A stretch of 26,015 bases of DNA from Alphaproteobacteria bacterium UBA2903 (GTDB lineage: Bacteria; Pseudomonadota; Alphaproteobacteria; CAAGCB01; CAG-977). The stretch is from contig DEDN01000005.1 in NCBI GenBank assembly GCA_002349565.1, positions 23,857 to 49,871 of the forward strand, read 5' to 3'. This document shows, piece by piece, positions 6,956 through 12,625 of this stretch. The notes beneath the pieces were generated by a model. The model did not search any database, was not told the origin of the DNA, and worked only from the letters and a program-made list of their open reading frames with translations. The translations under genes were made by a program, and so were the position numbers. Numbering within the stretch: the stretch's first letter is position 1; every line of letters begins with the position of its first letter.

Positions 6956-6979
6956 GATTTTATTTCCCTTTTATAAAGT

Positions 6980-6994
6980 CTCCGCATTGCGGAG
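6980..6994 (-). promoter_or_regulatory. glnB-glnA intergenic hairpin
   Basis: A perfect CTCCGC-nnn-GCGGAG stem-loop sits between the glnB stop and the glnA ribosome-binding site, flanked by AT-rich sequence and without a T tract. It may act as an RNA processing or stability element, or a weak attenuator, that sets different glnB and glnA levels. Function is inferred only. Confidence 0.45.
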
Positions 6995-7003
6995 GGTATA
7001 AGT

Positions 7004-7342
7004 TTATATCGCGTCTTCGCCTCTTTCGCCCGTGCGAATGCGAACCGCGTCGTCTATCGGCGAAACAAAGATTTTGCCGTCGCCGATTTTTCCGGTGTGC
7101 GCCGTCTGAACGATTGCTTCGATTACCTGCTCGACGCGTTCATCCTCGACGACGGTTTCCAATTTGATTTTGGGAACAAAGTCGACGACGTATTCCGCGC
7201 CGCGATACAATTCGGTGTGCCCTTTTTGTCTGCCGTATCCCTTGACTTCGGTGACCGTGATGCCCTGCACGTCGATTTCCTGCAAAGCGTCCTTGACCTC
7301 GTCCAGTTTAAACGGCTTGATAATCGCTTCAATTTTTTTCAT
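7004..7342 (-). CDS. glnB: Nitrogen regulatory PII protein
   Basis: Trimeric signal protein that senses 2-oxoglutarate and ATP/ADP and reports nitrogen status to GlnE, NtrB and other targets. The 112 residues starting MKKIEAIIKPFKLDEV are the canonical length. The T loop carries the uridylylation site Y51 in RGAEYVVDFVPK, and the B and C loops are TGKIGDGKIFV and RIRTGERGEDA. The start is fixed by GGAGG 6-7 nt upstream; nine further open codons upstream are not family sequence. It is the first gene of the glnB-glnA operon and is divergent from tRNA-His. The linkage to glnA favours GlnB over GlnK. Confidence 0.95.
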   Translation of the reverse strand: MKKIEAIIKPFKLDEVKDALQEIDVQGITVTEVKGYGRQKGHTELYRGAEYVVDFVPKIKLETVVEDERVEQVIEAIVQTAHTGKIGDGKIFVSPIDDAVRIRTGERGEDAI

Positions 7343-7413
7343 CAAACGCCTCCGCCCCCGAAAATACACGAAAATCCGCGATTTATAAACAGAAAACTTG
7401 TTAAAAATAGGGG

Positions 7414-7442
7414 TTGACAGAAAGCTGAAAAACAGATAAAAG
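7414..7442 (+). promoter_or_regulatory. tRNA-His promoter
   Basis: A consensus TTGACA (7414-7419), a 17-bp spacer and TAAAAG (7437-7442) end 14 bp before the tRNA. It lies back to back with the region that must hold the divergent glnB promoter, which has only a -10-like TATAAA (minus strand, 7387-7382). No sigma-54 signature is apparent there. Confidence 0.65.
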
Positions 7443-7456
7443 GAAATTCCCTTGAT

Positions 7457-7534
7457 GGCGAGTGTAGCTCAGTTGGTTAGAGCGCCGGATTGTGGATCCG
7501 GATGTCGTGAGTTCAAGTCTCATCTCTCGCCCCA
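7457..7534 (+). tRNA. tRNA-His(GTG)
   Basis: Complete cloverleaf. An extra 5' G (G-1, 7457) pairs with discriminator C73, the identity mark of tRNA-His. The D arm is gctc/gagc; the anticodon arm ccgga-ttgtgga-tccgg gives GTG; the T arm is gtgag-ttcaagt-ctcat; CCA is encoded. The acceptor stem has one T-T mismatch at 6:67. Confidence 0.95.
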
Positions 7535-7540
7535 TATTTA

Positions 7541-7567
7541 AAAACCCTGCTTTCGGCAGGGTTTTTT
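7541..7567 (+). terminator. tRNA-His terminator
   Basis: AAAACCCTGC / GCAGGGTTTT stem with a 5-nt loop and six T, starting 7 bp after the tRNA CCA. Confidence 0.92.
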
Positions 7568-7576
7568 CGTTACGGC

Positions 7577-7609
7577 AAAACCGCCCGCTTTTTCTGCAAA
7601 AGCGGGCGG
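7577..7609 (-). terminator. Terminator of the DXS-like gene
   Basis: A perfect 12-bp stem, CCGCCCGCTTTT / AAAAGCGGGCGG (7581-7592/7598-7609), lies 9 bp beyond the stop at 7618 and gives a short T tract on the minus strand. It converges with the tRNA-His terminator. Confidence 0.88.
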
Positions 7610-7617
7610 TCCGTTGT

Positions 7618-9354
7618 TTACAAAGCGGCTTTGATGTCCGCCGCAATCTGTTCGGGCGTCAGATGAAAACGTTTCATCAACTCGTCCATCGGCACGCGGT
7701 CGGTAAATTCCTTGTTTGCGCCGAAACACAGCGTTTTCATCGCGTCGGTTCCGTAAAAACGTGCGATTTTTTCGCCGAATCCGCCGTCCAGCACGCCGTT
7801 TTCCAGCGTTGCGACCAAGCGGTGGTTTTTCTTCAGATTTTCAAGCAGTTCCGCATCCAGTCCCGTTAAAAATTTCGGGTTGATCAGCGTCGCGTCAATG
7901 CCGTCTTTTTTCAGCAGAGCTTTGACCTGTCTTGCCAAACCGAAGAAATCGCCCGCGCCGATCAAAGCGACCGTATCGCCCGCTTCGACCGTTTGATATT
8001 TGTTCAAAACGGAATAGTCGGTCGTGTCGGGTTCGCCCGCTTCATAAGAAGCGAACGGCACGCGGATGACAACGGGATGTTCGTTTTGTTCAATCGACCA
8101 ATCCAGCATTTTCAAGTATTCGGCTTTGGTCGTCGGGGCAAGATAAACCAAATTCGGAATGTTGCTGATTAAAGGAATGTCGAAACTGCCCATGTGCGTC
8201 GCGTCCATGGACGAAATGCCGCCCCAGAACACCAAGATTGTCGCGGGATTGCTGTTCAAAGCCAGATCTTGCGACAGTTGGTCGTAAGTGCGCTGAATAA
8301 ACGAACTCAGCACGCACCAAACGGGATGCGCGCCGTTTTTCGCCATGCCCGAAATCGCGGCGACGGCATGCGGTTCGCAAATGCCGACATCCAAATAATG
8401 CTTGCCCATTTTCGCACGGAAATCGGGGGAAAAGCCCGTCGCCCCCGGCGTTCCGGCTGTAACGGCGATCAGCTTGTCGTCCGTTTTGACTTTTTCCAGC
8501 AAATAATCGACCGTATCGCTTGTGTAGTTCGCGGGCATTTCCGCAGGCTGGGCAGCGTCCAAAGTATGCGGCATAATCCAATGGAAAGATTCTTTGTTTT
8601 CAACGGCTTGTTTCAAACCGTGTCCTTTTTCGGTGACCAAGTGGACGATGACGGGGCGCATGCTGTCCTTGACCGATTTGAACGCGGCAAGCAAAGCGGG
8701 CAAGTCGTTGCCGTCTTTGACGAACACATAGTCAAACCCCAGCGTTTTAAAGAAGTTGTTTTGCGCTTTGCCGTCGGTGTCGCGCAGCGTTTTCAGATTG
8801 CCGTACAATCCGCCGTGGTTTTCGGCGATCGACATGCCGTTGTCGTTGACGACGACAATCATATTCGAATCCAGAACAGCCGCGTTGTCCAACGCTTCCA
8901 ACGCTTCGCCGCCCGTCAGCGATCCGTCGCCCACAACCGCGATGACATTGTATTTTTCACCCTTTAAATCGCGGGCTTTCGCCAGTCCGTACGCCAAGCT
9001 CGCCCCCGTGGAGGTGTGTCCGACCTGAAAAAAGTCGTGTTCGCTTTCATGCGGATTCGTAAATCCCGAAATGTCTTCGTACTTTGCTGGGTCAAGGAAG
9101 TATTCCTTGCGTCCCGTCAAAATCTTGTGCGTGTAGCATTGATGCGACACGTCGAAAACGATTTTGTCGCGGGGCGAATCGAAAACGGTGTGAAGCGCGA
9201 TCGTGGCTTCCAAAAAACCCAAATTCGGTCCCATGTGACCGCCCGTTTCATTGACTTTTTTGATCAAAACGGCGCGGATATCGTCCGCCAAAACCTGCAA
9301 ATCGGCAACGGACAACGCTTTCAAATCGGCGGGAGAGTTCACTTTTTCCAACAT
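7618..9354 (-). CDS. DXS-like thiamine-diphosphate enzyme (short, divergent paralogue)
   Basis: Transketolase-superfamily protein of 578 residues related to 1-deoxy-D-xylulose-5-phosphate synthase (pyruvate plus glyceraldehyde-3-phosphate to DXP). Present are H40 in TGGHMGPNLG, the HQCYTHKILTGR motif (71-82), the ThDP/Mg motif G142-D-G with N170, and the catalytic glutamate E327 in DVGICEPHAV. It is shorter than the canonical Dxs at 16427-18337 (636 aa), lacks roughly 35-40 residues after NDNGMSIAENHGG, has VKDGND where canonical enzymes have GPIDGH, and EPHAV for EQHAV. Such short forms are, to my recollection, common in Firmicutes, so transfer is possible. It stands alone under a MerR-type promoter. 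It may be a second DXP synthase or act on another alpha-ketoacid/aldehyde pair. Confidence 0.8.
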   Translation of the reverse strand: MLEKVNSPADLKALSVADLQVLADDIRAVLIKKVNETGGHMGPNLGFLEATIALHTVFDSPRDKIVFDVSHQCYTHKILTGRKEYFLDPAKYEDISGFTNPHESEHDFFQVGHTSTGASLAYGLAKARDLKGEKYNVIAVVGDGSLTGGEALEALDNAAVLDSNMIVVVNDNGMSIAENHGGLYGNLKTLRDTDGKAQNNFFKTLGFDYVFVKDGNDLPALLAAFKSVKDSMRPVIVHLVTEKGHGLKQAVENKESFHWIMPHTLDAAQPAEMPANYTSDTVDYLLEKVKTDDKLIAVTAGTPGATGFSPDFRAKMGKHYLDVGICEPHAVAAISGMAKNGAHPVWCVLSSFIQRTYDQLSQDLALNSNPATILVFWGGISSMDATHMGSFDIPLISNIPNLVYLAPTTKAEYLKMLDWSIEQNEHPVVIRVPFASYEAGEPDTTDYSVLNKYQTVEAGDTVALIGAGDFFGLARQVKALLKKDGIDATLINPKFLTGLDAELLENLKKNHRLVATLENGVLDGGFGEKIARFYGTDAMKTLCFGANKEFTDRVPMDELMKRFHLTPEQIAADIKAAL

Positions 9355-9396
9355 AAAAGTTTCCTTTCAATACCAAAGTGTTTCAATTCGCCGCCG

Positions 9397-9427
9397 AGTC
9401 TAACAGTTAGAGTTCACTCGAAGTCAA
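9397..9427 (-). promoter_or_regulatory. MerR-type promoter/operator of the DXS-like gene
   Basis: On the minus strand TTGACT (9427-9422) and TAGACT (9402-9397) are 19 bp apart, longer than the sigma-70 optimum of 17. The palindrome TTCGAGT-ga-ACTCTAA (one mismatch) fills the spacer. A 19-20 bp spacer with a central dyad is the signature of promoters twisted open by MerR-family activators. No merR gene lies in the window. Confidence 0.6.
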
Positions 9428-9458
9428 GCTGTTTTTTTTATCAAAGAAAAAATAAAAG

Positions 9459-9489
9459 GAAAAAGGCTTCGAACCGAAATCCGAAGCCT
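9459..9489 (-). terminator. Terminator of the NrdD-like mini-gene
   Basis: AGGCTTCG / CGAAGCCT stem (9464-9471/9482-9489) with T-rich flanks on both strands. It lies 9 bp after the stop at 9499 on the minus strand and may work in both directions. Confidence 0.75.
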
Positions 9490-9498
9490 GTTTTTTTA

Positions 9499-9693
9499 TT
9501 ATTCAGCCGCACGATCCAAGCAGGCGCATTTTTCGACTGCCAGAGATTCTTTGAAATAACGGCGTTCGGCAAATTCGCTTTTTTTGCCGATATTGAATTC
9601 GGACATCGGACGGAAATACCCCATAACGCGCGTCCAAATTTCGCAGGGCTGGCGTTCTTCGTCTTTCATGGTGATTTCTGTGTTTTCGGTCAT
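9499..9693 (-). CDS. Small NrdD-like protein (anaerobic ribonucleotide reductase C-terminal type)
   Basis: A 64-residue protein if started at MTENTEITMKDEE. A GTG 66 nt upstream and an ATG 24 nt downstream are alternatives, and none has a strong ribosome-binding site. The core QPCEIWTRVMGYFRPMSEFN followed by IGKKSEFAERRYF resembles the C-terminal segment of class III ribonucleotide reductase NrdD, where RVxGY contains the glycyl-radical glycine. There is no catalytic barrel, so it cannot be a complete reductase. It could be a detached radical domain, a repair or spare part comparable in idea to GrcA/YfiD for pyruvate formate-lyase, or a remnant of a longer gene. An NrdR-box-like site upstream (9757-9770) and a terminator downstream argue that it is a real, regulated gene. 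Confidence 0.7.
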   Translation of the reverse strand: MTENTEITMKDEERQPCEIWTRVMGYFRPMSEFNIGKKSEFAERRYFKESLAVEKCACLDRAAE

Positions 9694-9733
9694 TTTCAAT
9701 GTCTTTCGGGTTAGAGGTTCTAAATCAATCTTT

Positions 9734-9748
9734 GGGGATTTCACCCCG
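9734..9748 (-). promoter_or_regulatory. Leader hairpin before the NrdD-like gene
   Basis: GGGG-tgaaat-CCCC in the presumed 5' untranslated region, about 40 nt before the chosen start. It is short, and I match it to no known riboswitch. Confidence 0.3.
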
Positions 9749-9756
9749 TCTGTAAC

Positions 9757-9770
9757 CACTATATATGGGG
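9757..9770. promoter_or_regulatory. Candidate NrdR box
   Basis: CACTATATATGGGG matches the NrdR-box consensus cACwATATATwGTG at 12 of 14 positions by eye and is nearly palindromic. NrdR represses ribonucleotide reductase genes, so its place upstream of an NrdD-like gene is meaningful. NrdR boxes usually occur in pairs about 31 bp apart; I did not find a convincing second box. Confidence 0.55.
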
Positions 9771-9835
9771 TAAAACAAAGATGACAAGAAGTATTTTCGA
9801 TTATTTTGCAATCCTTTGAAATCGTTATCCTTTTT

Positions 9836-12613
9836 TCAGAACATCACCCGCAGGGTCGCCGTCAGCGTGTGCGAAAACCATTCGGGGCGGACTTCCAATC
9901 CGTAGTGGGCGGAAATGTCCGCTTTGCCGCCCAAAGTATAGGCGATTCCCGCGCCGACCTGCGCGCCGAACGCGTCGGGGTCTTCACCTTCGACCGTATA
10001 GGACGAACCGTTGGACAAAGCGACCGTCGCCGAATCCGCCGACCGCGAAAAATCATAGATCAGCCCCGCGGACAAATCGGACGACAAAACGCCGTTGCCC
10101 GCGCGGGACAGTTCGTAATCGCGGCGAACTTCCGCCACCGCCGAAAAGACTTTGTTTGAAAACGACGCGATGTTCTGACCGACGGGGTCTTCGTGTGCCG
10201 CGCGGGATACCGCCGTATAACGGACGCCGACAGCGGGATTCCAGCCCGTCGAATCCAATCCCCACATCAATTGACCGCCGACGGTTTTCGTATCGTAGCT
10301 GTCCGTAACGATCAATCCCGACAAATCTTTCGTTTCGTCAAAAGAGTTCGATCCGAAATTCGCGATTCCCGTCAAATACCAGTTTGCGGGTTTGTACATT
10401 CCGTACACAAAGAACGAATTGCCCGAAACGTCCGTCGACCGCTGCAGCGTCTTCAAATCGGACGTTGTTTTGGCATAGCCGAAGCCCAAAGCGAACACAT
10501 CCGCAAACGTGGCGTCCACGCCCAAAGCCAGCCCCGTCGCGCTGCCGCTGAAACCGTCCTCTTTGGAATCGGATTTGTATTCGTTCGAATTGTAAAGCGC
10601 CTGCGCCCACACGCCGACCGTCGGACGAACGCCGTAAAACGCGCCGTAATCCTCTTGACGCTGCGAACGGTATTTTTTGACTTTGCGCTGCGGTTTTTCG
10701 TCTTCGTAAGGGCGGTAGTCGCGCAAAGTCCGCACGTCATAAGCGGGATACGGGCGCGAGGCGGGCGTGTCGTTTGTTTCGTATCCCGCGCGTCTGTAGT
10801 AATCCTGCGTCCGCATCAGACTGCGTTCATAGCCCGAACCGCCCGACCGTCCGTACAATTCGCGCATTTGCCGATATTTTTGGGAACGGTTGCCCATCTT
10901 TTTCTGCAAGCCGTTCATCCGGTTGAAAGCGGCTTTGGCGATTTGGGTTTGCGCCGCAACGGCATGCGCGGTCGTCGATCCCGACACATCGGGCGCAACC
11001 GCCGTCAAAGCGTTCAGATACGCGCGCGACGTTTTGCTGTTTTGGGACAAAGCATCCAAATGCTTTGCCACTTCGAACAGCTTGTCCCCTTCGTTGAACA
11101 ATCCGCCGTCCAAAATCGCCGCCGCCGTGTTTTGGTTGTTTTGCGACCCTTTTTCGTCAACGACGACTTCTTCGGCTTTGGAATCCTGCGTCAGTTTGTA
11201 GCACAAGCCGTCACCGTCGGCGCAATCGACTTTTTCCAGCTTATAGCGGCTGTTCGCAAACGAAAAACCGCCCGACGCCACCGTCCCCGACAGCAGCTGG
11301 AACTCCGTTCCCGTTTCCGCCGTGTGCAGCCCGTAGTCAATCGTCATGTTCAAACTGACATTGTTTCCGATCGAAACCGAACCCGACGACAAAACAATGT
11401 TGCCGTAGCCCAGTCCTTTTTGAATCAAAACACCGTTGTCGTCCGTCGCCGATGCCGAAAACTGCAAATTCAAAGCGGAATTGTCCGCGAAAGTCAGATT
11501 TCCGTTTTCGACGGTCAGCATATTGTCTTCAATGTCCAGCGTGCCGCCGATGCTTGCGCCGTCCGTAATCGACGCGTTGTTTTTAAAGGTCGCGCGTCCC
11601 GCACCCGCCATGGTCAGCTTGCCGATTTGCGTTGCCGAACCGTGGAACACGGCATTGCCCGCATCCAGATTGAAAGCATCCGTAATTGTTGCGTTTTGTC
11701 CGAAAACCGCCGTTCCGCCGCCCAATTCGATGGTGGACACGGCAACATTCCTGTTGAATGTCAAAGTCCCCGCATCCGTCGCGATTGTTCCGAATCCCTG
11801 CAGCTCTTTTTTGAAAACGCCGCCGTTTTCCAGCTTCAGCGTCCCGTCGCCCGTCAACTTTCCCGAAATGTCGACAGCGTTCGAAACCGTCATCGTTTTG
11901 CCCGCTTCGACGTTCAGCGTTCCGTTTTCGGATTCAAAGCGCAATGCGCCCGCTGCGGAATTGTCGGCAACGCTTACCGTTTCCGATCCGACATACACCG
12001 CGCCGATGCGGTTTCCGCCCGTCGACAACTCTCCGCTGTTGATTTTCAGCACGCCGCCGCCCGACACCGTGCCGAGCGTTCTGCCGCTTTGCGTCAATTC
12101 CGAAACGGTCAAAACCGCACCGTTTCCGACCGTCGCCGTCCCGCCGTTAAAGCTTAATTTGCCCACAGTCGCGTTTTTGTTAAAGCTTGCCCCGCCGCCC
12201 GCAATGTTGATTTCACCCAAAGACGAAATCGGCGCGTCGAACACGCTGCCCGAACCGCTCAGGCGCAAAGTCCCCGCCCCCGTGACCGTGTTGGACGCTT
12301 TGGTCGCAATGGAGCTTAAGCTCAGCGTGTTTCCGCTTTCGATGTTCAGTCTGCCGCCGTCGCCGGAAAAGCCGATCGATCCCATTGTCGTATTGCCCGT
12401 AAAGCTTGCCGTCCCCGACCCGACAATCAAACGACCGTCTTTGAACGAAACTCCCGTTGCGAAAGCCCCGTTCGCGCCGCCTGCCAGAATCAGCGTCCCC
12501 GTTCCGTTCAACGTGTTCGAAGCCGCCGCAATGTTTCGGGTAACATTCAGCGTTTTGTTGACGGTCAGCGTTGATCCGCTGTTTTCCGCAAAATTCACCG
12601 TTCCGACCGTCAT
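9836..12613 (-). CDS. Autotransporter C-terminal half: passenger end, linker, beta-barrel
   Basis: The distal part of a type V secretion protein, in the same reading frame as 12623-15619 and separated from it by one TAA and three codons. Residues 1 to about 440 continue the beta-helical passenger with repeats such as GTLTLENGG and AGTLTFNRN. About residues 566-655 form an Arg/Tyr-rich linker. About 656-925 form the outer-membrane autotransporter beta-barrel, ending in the typical aromatic residue (LRVMF). The first ATG after the stop has no Shine-Dalgarno sequence and no signal peptide, so independent expression of a working barrel is unlikely. Treated as the 3' piece of a broken gene, or of one expressed by read-through. 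Confidence 0.85.
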   Translation of the reverse strand: MTVGTVNFAENSGSTLTVNKTLNVTRNIAAASNTLNGTGTLILAGGANGAFATGVSFKDGRLIVGSGTASFTGNTTMGSIGFSGDGGRLNIESGNTLSLSSIATKASNTVTGAGTLRLSGSGSVFDAPISSLGEINIAGGGASFNKNATVGKLSFNGGTATVGNGAVLTVSELTQSGRTLGTVSGGGVLKINSGELSTGGNRIGAVYVGSETVSVADNSAAGALRFESENGTLNVEAGKTMTVSNAVDISGKLTGDGTLKLENGGVFKKELQGFGTIATDAGTLTFNRNVAVSTIELGGGTAVFGQNATITDAFNLDAGNAVFHGSATQIGKLTMAGAGRATFKNNASITDGASIGGTLDIEDNMLTVENGNLTFADNSALNLQFSASATDDNGVLIQKGLGYGNIVLSSGSVSIGNNVSLNMTIDYGLHTAETGTEFQLLSGTVASGGFSFANSRYKLEKVDCADGDGLCYKLTQDSKAEEVVVDEKGSQNNQNTAAAILDGGLFNEGDKLFEVAKHLDALSQNSKTSRAYLNALTAVAPDVSGSTTAHAVAAQTQIAKAAFNRMNGLQKKMGNRSQKYRQMRELYGRSGGSGYERSLMRTQDYYRRAGYETNDTPASRPYPAYDVRTLRDYRPYEDEKPQRKVKKYRSQRQEDYGAFYGVRPTVGVWAQALYNSNEYKSDSKEDGFSGSATGLALGVDATFADVFALGFGYAKTTSDLKTLQRSTDVSGNSFFVYGMYKPANWYLTGIANFGSNSFDETKDLSGLIVTDSYDTKTVGGQLMWGLDSTGWNPAVGVRYTAVSRAAHEDPVGQNIASFSNKVFSAVAEVRRDYELSRAGNGVLSSDLSAGLIYDFSRSADSATVALSNGSSYTVEGEDPDAFGAQVGAGIAYTLGGKADISAHYGLEVRPEWFSHTLTATLRVMF

Positions 12614-12622
12614 ATCGGCGTT

Positions 12623-12625
12623 TTA
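12623..12625 (-). other. In-frame TAA interrupting the autotransporter
   Basis: Minus-strand codons read GGT TTG GTT TAA AAC GCC GAT ATG ACG. Repeat-like passenger sequence continues on both sides without a frame change, so one base change from AAA, GAA or CAA would restore the frame. It may be a nonsense mutation, a sequencing error or a read-through codon. Confidence 0.9.

Noticed and set aside
6023..6976. A 317-codon plus-strand open frame opposite glnA
   Set aside because: glnA is unambiguous on the other strand, and the antisense translation shows no recognisable domain.
7343..7413. Sigma-54 promoter upstream of glnB
   Set aside because: No TGGCAC-N5-TTGC-like element is visible on the minus strand; there is only a weak -10-like TATAAA.
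9734..9770. Riboswitch (cobalamin-like) before the NrdD-like ORF
   Set aside because: The leader is too short, with one 4-bp hairpin and no B12-box-like conserved core.
10193..12157. A 654-codon open frame on the plus strand opposite the autotransporter
   Set aside because: It is an antisense shadow caused by the codon bias of the repetitive passenger. It has no family features, is very Arg-rich, and has no ribosome-binding site.
12611..12613. ATG after the autotransporter TAA as a true start of a separate gene
   Set aside because: There is no Shine-Dalgarno sequence and no signal peptide, and the passenger repeats continue across the stop in the same frame.
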